Source of the DNA: Lachancea dasiensis | Lineage: Eukaryota; Ascomycota; Saccharomycetes; Saccharomycetales; Saccharomycetaceae | Assembly (NCBI GenBank): GCA_900074725.1 | Contig: LT598455.1 | Span: 621,802 to 685,801, forward strand | Direction of reading: 5' to 3' | Length of the DNA stretch: 64,000 bases | In this document: one piece after another, positions 1 through 9,089 of the stretch | Layout: each line of letters opens with the position of its first letter | How positions within the stretch are numbered: position 1 is the stretch's first letter | Notes under the pieces: model-generated | Told to the model about the DNA's origin: nothing | What the model saw: the letters and a program-made list of their open reading frames with translations, nothing else | The model's database searches: none | Made by a program: the position numbers and the translations under genes

Positions 1-2
1 AG

Positions 3-218
3 TGGGTAGACGATACTTGGCTCGAATGGGACGTCTGGACTGGGAACCTCGGCCGCATGGCATATGTTTATGAAGTATTTGACACCGATTTCCAATTCCT
101 GGCTGGCGCAACTATCCACCTTGGTTTTGACAGCGAAGCCAGCCTGAGGCTCGACAGACAAAACTCTCTCCTTTTCGGAGGTGGAGTCTCCTACGGCACG
201 AAGCATGAAGGTCATTAG
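3..218 (+). CDS. C-terminal fragment of an unidentified protein
   Basis: A frame enters from the left edge and stays open for 71 codons to a TAG at 216-218. The visible tail is rich in aromatic and acidic residues, with four Trp in the first 15 or so positions (WLEWDVW), followed by alternating hydrophobic and polar stretches (FLAGATIHLGF) that could be beta strands. I do not recognise the family. The composition looks more like coding than the antisense frame over the same bases. By synteny it should lie beyond the ERC1/BFR2 junction, but that does not name it. The 5' part is outside the window, so length and start are unknown. Confidence 0.4.
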   Translation, partial: WVDDTWLEWDVWTGNLGRMAYVYEVFDTDFQFLAGATIHLGFDSEASLRLDRQNSLLFGGGVSYGTKHEGH

Positions 219-1486
219 GAGCAGTAGATGCTGTGATAGCGTACCTTGTGTGGAGAATGTATTGAGTAAAACGTTGTTCAGTTGCGATGAGAAGACCTAA
301 TTCTAATTCTTTTGGAGTCAAAACCGTAGTGTCAGTCCAATTGCTCGAAAAAGGTAGACCTGAGTGATTGGTTCCTGAAAACCACTATTTAATCACCTTG
401 ATGCTGGTTTTTACCGCCTAGCAAGCCGGTATTTACGATGCCCTTTAGATGTTACGTTAATTTGTGCTTGAATTGACCTTTTTGATCAACGATCAACTAA
501 CAATATTTAGTCCTAGGTATACTGACGCTGACCCGGATTCGATGGAAGGCGACATATGAGAAGGCTAAGAAAGTTTCAGGGCCCCCATTTGAACGAGCTG
601 GACCTAAAAGCTTCACTAAAAATCCCAAGTGTCTGAGAAAGATGCTTAAAGTGATCGAGCGATTAAAAAAGAAAACCCGGCTCCAGGACCCTCCGAGATT
701 GCAAAAACTTGGACATGACATTAAGACGCTCGGCAGCACGGCGATATGAAGAACCTCCGACTTCCCTATTATTTTTGTGCGCGTCAGTGGCTATAAAATA
801 CGTCGTCCCCGCAAGTACTGCAAGCCACTCCATATAGGCTCGTAGGACTGAATCATAATTCGGAATCGAAGTGACTAGCAGTAATCACCACTGAAACTAA
901 CGCCAAGATAGATTTATTTTTTACTGGGTCTACAAAAACTCCTCTCATTTCACTTGGCCACTTCTCGAGCTACGAATGGTAAACCAAGCCATTATATCCA
1001 CATGAAAATCAGGACTAAAAGCTTGGCGTCACGACATAGCCTTCTAACGAATGTGATGGCTCACTAAGTAGTTTGAAAACTGTGCTAAGTAGTATGTGCA
1101 CAGCCAGCTGCAACTTGGAACTTGGAATATTCACACTCCTTTACCTCTCGTCCAAGTAGATCGCCTAGCATTGAAACTTCGTGCCGAAATAATCATGGAC
1201 ATCGTCGATTCCTCTGCGGCTCGTCCTGTTTTGGCTAATCAGGAAGTGTTGATATTCCAGCGGGAGATAAGTGGGCATATCTAAGCGACAAAGCTTGAAA
1301 AAAATGTCGAAGTTTTATAAACGCCCATCACAGGACAGCGGACTTGAGCACAGTGCCCATCGATTCAGCTTACGATATTAAATCTATACAAGTCCTCTCA
1401 AAGCTGCTGATACCTCGAAGGATAAGCTACGGTAGGTAGGATTTTATGTGCATTTTATAGTTTTTCAATCTGGCTTAATCTGTATA
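219..1486. other. Intergenic region upstream of the MATE gene, with a possible small spliced frame
   Basis: This 1.27 kb has no convincing intact gene. At 495-510 there is an intron-end-like sequence: AACTAAC (495-501) then ATATTTAG. After it a plus-strand frame is open from 501 to a TGA at 747-749 and is lysine- and arginine-rich. A short ATG frame at 287 could supply a first exon if a weak GTAGAC donor at 354 is used. No family was recognised. Just before the downstream gene a four-codon upstream ORF runs 1446-1460. The rest looks like ordinary promoter DNA. Confidence 0.35.
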
Positions 1487-3100
1487 ATGGAATCTACTCC
1501 GTTGTTGGCAGACAGAAAGCCAAGCGATGAGCCCTACAATGGGTACGTGAGCGACGGACGCTCTGTGAGCTCGAGCGAAGTGCACATGAGTCGATTTCGT
1601 CTCATGAGCCCAGACTTAGAAGATCCGGAAAACGCAGACCTGGCAGAGCTGAACGATCCGATGGGACCGGGTATGGGTCACACTACAGTAGGCCATGAAA
1701 CTCGTTTTATGCTTACGCAGTCAATTCCTCTGACGATGACCTTTTTTATGGAGTATTCACTGACGGTAACATCTCTGTTTGTGGTGGGCCATTTTGGCAC
1801 TTCGGAAAACCTGGCCTCCGCGTCACTGGCCGCGATGACCTTCAACATCACGGGTCTCGCTGTAATCGAAGGCATGGCTACATCTTTAGACACATTTTGT
1901 GCCCAAGCGTTTGGTGCTCAACGTTTTGCAAAAGTCGGACTCTATTTTCTGCGGTGTACGGCGATGATAGCGATGGTGTCGATTCCAGTGGCCATCTTTT
2001 GGTGGACCAGCGCGTCGTGGCTGAAATATGTTATCCCAGAGCATCAGTTACTTGCCGATGCCCAACTTTTTCTGCAAATTACTTCATTTGGCCTTCCTGG
2101 GCTCATTTTGTTCGAGACTGGCAAGCGGTTTGTCCAATCACAGGGGTTTTATGATGCCGGAACCTGGGTACTAGCACTGGTAGTGCCCTTGAATATTCTC
2201 ATTAGTATTGTCCTGACAAAAAACCTTGGCTATATTGGTGCCCCAATGGCTCTTGCTATAACTGATTGGCTGATGGCCATTATATTATTCATTTACTGCC
2301 GGTACTTTGAGCCTAGCGTAGGGAAATGCTGGTACCCGTTCAATGCCAGCTGGCGTCATTTTAAGCACTTATTTGAACATTGGGGTGTGATGTGGAGTTT
2401 GGCCTTCCCTGGACTGGTCATGATTGAATCCGAATATCTCTCTTTCGAAGTTCTCACGATCATGTCCACCCACTTTGGAGTCGAAGCTATTGCTGCACAA
2501 TCAGTAGTCGCAAATGTGGGCTCGCTAATTTACCAGATACCCTTTGCAATGGGCTGCGTTGTATCAACCCGTATCTCAAGCTATGTTGGAATGGAAAACT
2601 TGAAGGGGGCCAAAACAGTGGTTAAATCAGCCTATTGCGTTGCAGCGGGGGCAGGTTTGGCGAGTTGCTTAGTACTTCTCCTTGGTAATAGACATTTTGC
2701 CATGCTTTTCACCAAAAATCAAGATGTTATTGACATTGCCAGCCACCTTATGCCCATTTTAGCAGTAAACCAACTTTACGACTCGTTGGCCACTTTTGGC
2801 GCCGCCATATTGAGATCACAAGGAAGACAAGGTGTGGGCGGCGTGCTCAACGTGGTTGGATATTATTTTATTGGGTTGCCTCTAAGTGGCTGGTTTGCTT
2901 TTGGTCCTTTACAACTGGGGCTGAAAGGTCTCTGGTATGGATGTGGTGTCGGAATACTGACGTTGGCAACTGCATCATCAATTTGTGTTTACATGAGCGA
3001 TTGGAGGCGTATTCATGATGAATTTCTGGCCAGAGAAGGCGATGAGGAAGGTGCAGATTTGCTCAGTATCGATACATCTGGCACTTACTCAACTTCTTAA
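1487..3100 (+). CDS. ERC1: MATE-family multidrug/ethionine-resistance exporter (ERC1-like)
   Basis: A 537-residue membrane protein of the MatE family, proton- or ion-coupled antiporters that expel small organic compounds, probably at the vacuole or plasma membrane. A hydrophilic N-terminus of about 75 residues is followed by roughly 12 hydrophobic segments arranged as two homologous halves. The family signature GMATSLDTFCAQAFGA is present in the first half. The nearest S. cerevisiae relatives are Erc1 (YHR032W) and its duplicate YDR338C; in a pre-duplication genome this would be the ortholog of both. The start chosen is the ATG of MESTPLLADR; an in-frame GTG at 1448 adds nothing conserved. 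A four-codon upstream ORF at 1446-1460 ends 26 bases before the ATG and could dampen translation. It converges on BFR2. Confidence 0.88.
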   Translation: MESTPLLADRKPSDEPYNGYVSDGRSVSSSEVHMSRFRLMSPDLEDPENADLAELNDPMGPGMGHTTVGHETRFMLTQSIPLTMTFFMEYSLTVTSLFVVGHFGTSENLASASLAAMTFNITGLAVIEGMATSLDTFCAQAFGAQRFAKVGLYFLRCTAMIAMVSIPVAIFWWTSASWLKYVIPEHQLLADAQLFLQITSFGLPGLILFETGKRFVQSQGFYDAGTWVLALVVPLNILISIVLTKNLGYIGAPMALAITDWLMAIILFIYCRYFEPSVGKCWYPFNASWRHFKHLFEHWGVMWSLAFPGLVMIESEYLSFEVLTIMSTHFGVEAIAAQSVVANVGSLIYQIPFAMGCVVSTRISSYVGMENLKGAKTVVKSAYCVAAGAGLASCLVLLLGNRHFAMLFTKNQDVIDIASHLMPILAVNQLYDSLATFGAAILRSQGRQGVGGVLNVVGYYFIGLPLSGWFAFGPLQLGLKGLWYGCGVGILTLATASSICVYMSDWRRIHDEFLAREGDEEGADLLSIDTSGTYSTS

Positions 3101-3185
3101 GCCGATTTCGTTACTTCGATGAATCAACTAGATCGTTTTTATAGATTCATATTATATATTTACTAGATGCATGCTTGATTTTTCC

Positions 3186-4784
3186 CTACCCAAAAATTTG
3201 AATACCAGTGTTGTCCAAAGTTTCTTCTTGAACCTCGGTAGCTTCGTCCTGAGCCTCTTGTTCTTCGTCAAAATTAATGCGTTGTCCTAGTAGACCAGCG
3301 CAGAATTCGTCGATTTGCTCGTCGGACCATTTGAAACCCTCGTTGATAGGGGCCTCGTAATTTGCAATCGCCTCCTGAATTGTGAAGTTCAGTTTTCTGC
3401 CCTTGGAGGCCTTTGTGTCCACGTTCTTTTTTACTTTATTGTTCGAACGGGAGGTCATTGCGATTGTGACACCGCTGTTTTCGCCTTGGGCATTAGCGAC
3501 TTTCTTATCAACGAGGTCATTTAGCAAAACACGATAGAAATCTTCATCATCGAAAATGTAGGGATTGTCACTTGTATCAATGTTTTTATTATCCTTCTTT
3601 CTAGGATCATAATTCTTGGGGATGTCGAGGCCTTCCTGATCTGAACTTTCGACATCCTCCTCTTGAGGCTTTAGTTCTTCGAGGAGGCCCTCTTGGTAAT
3701 CGTTTTCGAAACCTAAAGGCTCCACATTTCTTCTGTTCAGCCTCGTGCGTTTCAGTAACCTGGGTAGATCTGCCAGCTGATTTTCCACCTGAACATCTGC
3801 GGATTGATTGATTGCCTTGAACTTGGAAGAAGACATAACTGATTTCCCAGAAGCTGACGAAATTTTGTTCGACCATTTTTCTAACACCGAGGTTCTGTAC
3901 TCTCTGAGCTGATTATCCAGCGTCTGTGATTGATCACAGAGTTCAGAGAAAGTTCTCTTTGCACCCTGAGCAATGGGGCTCTCCTGGTCTTGGACGATCA
4001 TCTCGTTTATTTGAAATTCTGAGCGGAAGTCTACAAGCTGGCCCATGACTTTTTCCAAGAGTTTCATGGTCTTGGAAAGCAGTTTTTCATTTTTGGAAGA
4101 TTCTTTGAGATAGTGTTCCCAAGAAGAACTTGTAAGCGGCACCTGATTACTGGCGTTAACCGCTTTCTGCAATTTAATTCTGACATCCAGGATGTAGTCA
4201 AAAGTGCGGTGTTGTTCCAAAACAGCAAACCCCTTTAAAGCATCTCTGTGCGTTGCTTCGGAAAGCTTTTTGGCTGCGGATTGTGCTTCCTGTTGCACTA
4301 ATTGCGCCAAGCGTTGACGTTTGACTTCTGTATCTTCGTCATCTTGCGGCAGCTCCAGCTCTTGTTGGTTTTCCTCCTCTGATTCTTCGTCTTCGGAGTC
4401 TGTTCTCAAAGAAACACCGCTATCAGAGTCGTTGTCAAGATCTTCACTTCCTTGATCCTCTTCCTCTTCCTCCTCCTCTGTCCCACTTCCATCAGACTCC
4501 GACACCTGAGAGCCCCCGTCTTCGGAGTAAGCCTCGCCCCGAGAGCCCTTGGTACCTCCATATTTTTCATCTCGTAGCGCGATGCCCTGGTCCCTCATCT
4601 TGGACTTTCCAACGTTTACGTAATGGGACTTTGCTAACTTTTCATCTTCAGAATCGGATTCCAACTCGCCTTCACTGCCATCACGGTGTTGGAAAACGTT
4701 CCTTTCGCTGTCTTCTATATCATAGTCTTCCACTGCAGGCTTGTTGGCCAGAGCGGCAATCTGTTGTGCCAGTGACTTTGCCAT
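3186..4784 (-). CDS. BFR2: Bfr2/AATF, SSU-processome ribosome biogenesis factor
   Basis: A 532-residue nucleolar protein of the AATF/Che-1 family, essential in S. cerevisiae for early 40S maturation as part of the SSU processome. The first 150 residues are highly acidic, with Glu/Asp runs around residue 105. A central helical AATF region (about 165-330) and a C-terminal TRAUB domain containing NPYIFDDEDFYRVLL follow. Length and N-terminus (MAKSLAQQIAAL) match Bfr2 (YDR299W, about 534 residues). Upstream, two PAC boxes and an RRPE box indicate the ribosome-biogenesis regulon. It is divergent from ATP5 across 844 bases. Confidence 0.95.
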   Translation of the reverse strand: MAKSLAQQIAALANKPAVEDYDIEDSERNVFQHRDGSEGELESDSEDEKLAKSHYVNVGKSKMRDQGIALRDEKYGGTKGSRGEAYSEDGGSQVSESDGSGTEEEEEEEDQGSEDLDNDSDSGVSLRTDSEDEESEEENQQELELPQDDEDTEVKRQRLAQLVQQEAQSAAKKLSEATHRDALKGFAVLEQHRTFDYILDVRIKLQKAVNASNQVPLTSSSWEHYLKESSKNEKLLSKTMKLLEKVMGQLVDFRSEFQINEMIVQDQESPIAQGAKRTFSELCDQSQTLDNQLREYRTSVLEKWSNKISSASGKSVMSSSKFKAINQSADVQVENQLADLPRLLKRTRLNRRNVEPLGFENDYQEGLLEELKPQEEDVESSDQEGLDIPKNYDPRKKDNKNIDTSDNPYIFDDEDFYRVLLNDLVDKKVANAQGENSGVTIAMTSRSNNKVKKNVDTKASKGRKLNFTIQEAIANYEAPINEGFKWSDEQIDEFCAGLLGQRINFDEEQEAQDEATEVQEETLDNTGIQIFG

Positions 4785-5628
4785 GATTCAAACTCCTCCA
4801 ACTGAAAAAAAATCTATCAAAATAAACCACCAAATTCGTATTCAAACAGCTTTTGCTTGAGCTATTCTTGATCGCAACAAGGGCTTTGGCTTTGTATCAA
4901 TTTCATGTATCTAACTTGTAGCTCATCGCCTTCAACTTTATCCTAGTCCAAAGCTCATCGCCTTACAGGACAGCCAAAAATTTTTCAGACTAAAAAACCC
5001 CGAGTCATGCACAACGATATTCTCTAGTCCGCCGACGAGAAAAACGAGTAGATGGCACTATAGATCATCACAAACGGGGATAAGTTCTTGACGTGAACCA
5101 TGGCATAAAGCAGAAACACGGCTCAACGAAGACCATAATAGCAGCCATATACCGCTAGCACCGATAATAAAGGGAGTGAGTCGTTGTGGGAACGTTGGGT
5201 GTTTATAGTTGTTACATGGGGGCATGTTATAAACCCCAGAACACCCCGAAAATGAATTTGAGATGCAGCAGCAGTTATTACGCGGTCTCATTCAGCACCA
5301 AGGCGGCACAGGCTATGGCTCGCAGAGCGCTTGTGGTGCGCTTAGCTCAGAATATTCACAATGATTTCCCTGTCGAACAACACGTGATCGATATCCAATG
5401 ATACGTTACTATACCTAACTTTTTTCGAGGCCAAAATTGGCCGAAAACGCACCAATCTTTCTTCTGACTTGCACACCAAGCTCAATAAAGAACCTATTCA
5501 GCAACGAAACGTTTCTGTTCAGTGCTCTGTTGTGGATAGAATCAACCGGTGGGTAAAGTTTTAGACCAAAGACTCTTCACAGGCTAAATCTTGGATTTTC
5601 CATAAGCGTTCCTTTTCGTCTCGGATAA
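4785..5628. other. Divergent promoter region BFR2 / ATP5
   Basis: 844 bases without a gene. The BFR2 side carries the PAC/RRPE boxes. The ATP5 side has a Cbf1-type CACGTGAT at 5381-5388 and a CCAAT element near 5452, compatible with Hap-complex control of a respiratory gene. A short plus-strand frame ending at 5401 begins at a non-ATG codon or at an ATG with no recognisable product, and I do not count it as a gene. Confidence 0.6.
4922..4985 (-). promoter_or_regulatory. Tandem PAC boxes plus RRPE upstream of BFR2
   Basis: Read towards BFR2, two exact PAC sequences GCGATGAG lie at 4954-4961 and 4922-4929 (CTCATCGC on the plus strand), with an RRPE-type A5T5 core at 4976-4985. They lie about 140-200 bases before the ATG. 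In yeasts PAC is bound by Dot6/Tod6 and RRPE by Stb3, and the pair marks ribosome-biogenesis genes, which fits the downstream product. Confidence 0.85.
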
Positions 5629-6252
5629 ATGTTGAGCAAACTAGTTTTTTCCCGTTCTTTGGCCACCGCCGCCAAGGCCGTCAAACCTCCAATCCAATTA
5701 TTTGGGCTAGACGGTACTTATGCTACCGCTCTTTTCACCGCCGCTTCCAAGTCCACCTCTGTTGAAAGTGCAGCCAAATCTCTCTCGCAACTATCGCAGA
5801 CCGTGGCCAAGGACACCAAGTTGAGTGCCATCTTGGCCAACCCAGCTTTGTCCGCCGGGGACAGAACTTTGGTCGTGGACTCCTTGACTAAGGCGCAACC
5901 AGACCTAGATGCTTCCGTCTCCAACTTGCTAAAGGTTCTAGGTGAAAACAACAGACTTGACCTTTTCAGCGGTGTCTCCACCCAATTTGCCAAGTTGACC
6001 GACGCCTACAACGGGCTTGTTCAAGCCACTGTCACCACCGCCCAACCTTTGGACTCCAAGTTGTTCAAGAGAGTTGAAAAAGCCGTCGCAAACTCCAGTT
6101 TGGTTGGCCAAGGGAAGACTTTGAAGCTAGAGAACATTGTCAACCCTGACATTCAAGGCGGTCTTGTTGTCGAGGTTGCCGACAGAACTGCCGACTTGTC
6201 GATTGCCTCCAAGATCAACAAGCTCAACCAGTTGTTGAAGGAAACTATCTAA
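5629..6252 (+). CDS. ATP5: Mitochondrial ATP synthase subunit 5 (OSCP)
   Basis: A 207-residue precursor of the oligomycin-sensitivity-conferring protein, which joins the peripheral stalk to the top of the F1 head of ATP synthase in the mitochondrial matrix. The N-terminus [18 protein letters not shown] is a typical basic, hydroxylated import presequence. The body is a helical OSCP N-domain followed by the C-terminal domain around [18 protein letters not shown]. cerevisiae Atp5 (YDR298C) is 212 residues. Codon use is strongly biased (many TTG, GCC and AAG), as expected of a highly expressed gene. It converges on SUR2. Confidence 0.97.
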   Translation: MLSKLVFSRSLATAAKAVKPPIQLFGLDGTYATALFTAASKSTSVESAAKSLSQLSQTVAKDTKLSAILANPALSAGDRTLVVDSLTKAQPDLDASVSNLLKVLGENNRLDLFSGVSTQFAKLTDAYNGLVQATVTTAQPLDSKLFKRVEKAVANSSLVGQGKTLKLENIVNPDIQGGLVVEVADRTADLSIASKINKLNQLLKETI

Positions 6253-6459
6253 ACGAAGAATAGACCACTACACCCCAGCGCAAATAAAAAAATTCTGGGA
6301 ACATCGCACCCACGGAGATCGACTACGTATGTATGACGAGTAAAAACAACGCACATAAGTTTTTATATCTTTATATTCATTAATGACTTGACCACAGATC
6401 GGATAACTTTTTCGAGAGGACATGCTGTTACCGGTTGACCTCAAACTTCCAATATCCCC

Positions 6460-7461
6460 TCAGTTTTCCTTCTTGGACCCAAAACCTTTGCTGATTCTCG
6501 CTTGTTTTTCAGCTTCCCGTTCTTGTAAAAACTCCTTGTACTTGTCGATGGTGATGCGTCTCTGGGCCTTTTCGTATTGCTCGAAACCGTGAAATTTGGT
6601 GCCGCACACTTTATCCCACAACGTGAAGAAAGGTTGAGCAAAATTTGTCTTGATACCAAACTGTTGGTGGTGAATGTCGTGGTATACCGCGTTGTTAGGA
6701 AATAGCCACTGGAACGGGTCCCATGGAAGAGCGTAACCACAGTGATCGTCCACCGTTTTTAGTGTAGCAAACGTGAACAGCAGCGCCTGTTCCCGGTGCG
6801 TTAGTCCAGTTACTATGGCGGCGATGCCGGTTCCTAGCGTGTCCAGTAAAAAACCCTCTGTAGGCGAGTTGTAGAGCGCGCCGTAAGCGTACGGTACGTA
6901 CAAGCGGTGATGTCTGGAGTGGTACAGGCGGTAGAGCGTTTTGTTCGTGTGCATGAGCCTGTGGAGCCAGTACTGCCACGAATCGATGATGCAAAACCCA
7001 ACAAACACCTTGAGCAACGACATTCCGTATGAGTACCACAGAAATATCACGCTGCTGGGTACCCACGCGGGCAAGCTGTGTCTCCAGTCCCACATCGCGC
7101 GCTTTTCAAAACCCGTAGAAGGCTGCGGATCGAAATACAACATCGCAGCTCCCGTCACAGACTGAATAACGTGTTGCAACAAAACTTCACTTAACACCTC
7201 CTTCCGACTAACCCGGTTTCGGGTCTGTACTTCCTCCGAAGGATGGATACGGAACTTCTCGGCGAGATGCCACGTATCTATCGTGTGGAAGACCATGGAA
7301 AACGCCCAGTAGGCCACCACGGGCAGAGCCAACGCCAACTGACCGTCACTTAGCCATGGAATCAATGGTTGCTGAGCAGAAACTTCTACCACAGGCGGAT
7401 AAGCTGAGCCCAGAAACGAATAAGCATCTCTGAACTTGTCAAAGCCAGTAGAAACGTTCAT
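6460..7461 (-). CDS. SUR2: Sphinganine C4-hydroxylase
   Basis: A 333-residue ER membrane di-iron hydroxylase that converts dihydrosphingosine to phytosphingosine. It belongs to the fatty-acid-hydroxylase/sterol-desaturase superfamily. The histidine motifs are visible: HRLMH, HSRHH and later YHDIHHQQFG. Hydrophobic segments surround them (for example VVAYWAFSMVF near residue 50). S. cerevisiae Sur2 (YDR297W) is 349 residues. The C-terminus is Lys-rich (SKKEN), consistent with ER retention in this family. It functions in the same pathway as DPL1 about 10 kb away, which degrades sphingoid-base phosphates. A TATATATA stretch near 7530 is the likely TATA element. Confidence 0.96.
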   Translation of the reverse strand: MNVSTGFDKFRDAYSFLGSAYPPVVEVSAQQPLIPWLSDGQLALALPVVAYWAFSMVFHTIDTWHLAEKFRIHPSEEVQTRNRVSRKEVLSEVLLQHVIQSVTGAAMLYFDPQPSTGFEKRAMWDWRHSLPAWVPSSVIFLWYSYGMSLLKVFVGFCIIDSWQYWLHRLMHTNKTLYRLYHSRHHRLYVPYAYGALYNSPTEGFLLDTLGTGIAAIVTGLTHREQALLFTFATLKTVDDHCGYALPWDPFQWLFPNNAVYHDIHHQQFGIKTNFAQPFFTLWDKVCGTKFHGFEQYEKAQRRITIDKYKEFLQEREAEKQARISKGFGSKKEN

Positions 7462-8024
7462 TTGGCTTTGGTTTTACACCGAGATGAGCTGTGCATTTTA
7501 TAAAAGAAAGTGTCAAATAACTTTTTGCCTTATATATATAAGATAAACATATAAAAACAAACGACGGATGCCATAGACAGCCGATTATCAAGCACAAAGA
7601 TACTTAGAAAGAGATTGATGACATTTGAACTATATGGACCGTAAAAGCGCTAGTTGTAGGCTTTTGGTGGGTATTTTTTGAAGGAAATAGAGCCGATTTT
7701 GGCTAACTTTGCATTCCACTTTTCTCTCCGGCAGATCATATGATGAGAACAGCACCAAAGTGGCATGACAAAGCTGACGATAGTGGTGCTGTGATGGTAT
7801 TCTTCAGCGGACGCGAAAAATAAATGGACTGTACAGTGCGACCGGCGGTGGCCATAAACTGGGATTCGTAGGTCTTAGAGGAAGTTTCAGGTAGTTGTGG
7901 TGGCCCGATGCGCCCCGTGCTAGTATTTCGTATGTACAAAAGGATAATGCTTTTATGTACAGAGACCGCAGACGCGGTGTTCTGCTGCACTTGTGTGTGT
8001 GTGTGTTTGCGGGCGTGTCGAAGC
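7462..8024. other. SUR2 promoter / MHR1 3' region with an inverted repeat
   Basis: 563 bases between two tandem minus-strand genes. It holds the SUR2 promoter (TATA-like run near 7530), a perfect 9-base inverted repeat ACAGCACCA (749-757 of the 7 kb block, that is 7749-7757) and TGGTGCTGT (7784-7792) separated by 26 bases, and a (TG)n microsatellite at about 7992-8006 next to the MHR1 stop. No gene is seen. Confidence 0.6.
7992..8006. repeat. (TG)n microsatellite
   Basis: A run of about seven TG dinucleotides lies just beyond the MHR1 stop codon. It is short and probably neutral. Confidence 0.8.
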
Positions 8025-8669
8025 TTACACGGAAAGCTCGCCAGCTGCCGTTTCTTGTGCGCGCAGCTTGGCAAACGCTTTCCTGGCACGTTCGCCCAGC
8101 TCGCGCAGGATGGCAGACTCCTCGCGCGCACCGTTGCCAACCCGGGTCAAAATAGAGTGTTTGAGCTGCGGAAGCACCGGGGTCCAGTGCTGCTCCACGT
8201 CTCCCATCCGCCATTCGTTCTCCCAGTGAATCTCGCCCTGGCTGACCTCGGCCTTGGTTAGCGCTTCCCGCAAGTCTGCCACAGCCTCCTGCGTGTAGGT
8301 GGGGCGAAACTGCGCGCTGTACCATACATGGCCGTCCTCGTTCTTCTTCCGCAGCGAATCTGCCTTCTTCAGGTCCCCGACGTCTCTCAGGTACCGTAGA
8401 CGACACAGGTTCTGATAAATCCTAACTCCTTGCTCGTAGCTAGGCAGGTCCACCACAGCCATGCACCTCCAAATATCACGCCTCGTAGAAGGCTTCTTAT
8501 TCTCCCAATTTGGACGCTTGAACAACGCATCGATCTGATGTTGAGCGAACACCGGAAATTGGGAATATATCACTTGTCCGCTCTCCAAGTTTCTGAACAA
8601 AAACACTTGAGGGGCAAACCCAGCCTTGGCCAACCATTGGGCGGTACGAAAACGAGCTGCAGCGACCAT
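8025..8669 (-). CDS. MHR1: Mhr1, mitochondrial homologous pairing protein / mitoribosomal mL67
   Basis: A 214-residue protein matching Mhr1 (YDR296W, 226 residues). In S. cerevisiae it promotes homologous pairing and rolling-circle replication of mtDNA and is also found as large-subunit protein mL67 of the mitochondrial ribosome. Characteristic stretches are [17 protein letters not shown] near residue 22 and [17 protein letters not shown] near 60. The N-terminus is Ala/Arg-rich ([15 protein letters not shown]), consistent with import without an obvious long presequence. It is divergent from NEL1. Synteny (YDR297W, YDR296W, then YHR035W) supports the assignment. Confidence 0.93.
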   Translation of the reverse strand: MVAAARFRTAQWLAKAGFAPQVFLFRNLESGQVIYSQFPVFAQHQIDALFKRPNWENKKPSTRRDIWRCMAVVDLPSYEQGVRIYQNLCRLRYLRDVGDLKKADSLRKKNEDGHVWYSAQFRPTYTQEAVADLREALTKAEVSQGEIHWENEWRMGDVEQHWTPVLPQLKHSILTRVGNGAREESAILRELGERARKAFAKLRAQETAAGELSV

Positions 8670-9089
8670 AGCGATTGTTAACGCTTTGCTGAATGGCTTC
8701 TATCTTGTTCAATATACCTAATAGAATAGAAATTTTTTTAACACTATTTACACTGTAAAGGACAAGCTGAATAGAAAGACTCGACCTCACAGAGCACAGA
8801 ACCACATTGCTGCCAAATACAATGCAATAGAAACAGCACGGGGCACCTCTAAACCTACAAAATTGTCTGTTGAATAAGCAGAAGGTCTTGCCGGCAGCTT
8901 ACATCTCTTTCTACAGATCGAGTATTGATCATGGTGAACGAAAAGATATGATGGGAATCAAGCATGGTAAGTCGGTGATCTTTAGCCACGGCTACAACCA
9001 ATCGAATACCCACACACACCCGGCCAAGAGTTGAGCTTGGCGTTGGCCCTTGCAAATTGTGAGTCTTCTATTTTTTTGAACTCCGAGCT
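8670..9089. other. Divergent promoter region MHR1 / NEL1
   Basis: 420 bases without a gene or a motif I can name with confidence; a T-run and A/T-rich patches near 8745 and 9070 look like nucleosome-free promoter DNA. Confidence 0.5.

Noticed and set aside
497-739. 80-codon minus-strand frame
   Set aside because: It is Phe/Ser/Leu-rich and antisense to a Lys/Arg-rich plus-strand frame, typical of a shadow.
5186-5401. Short plus-strand frame upstream of ATP5
   Set aside because: It begins at GTG, overlaps the ATP5 promoter including a Cbf1-type site, and resembles nothing known.
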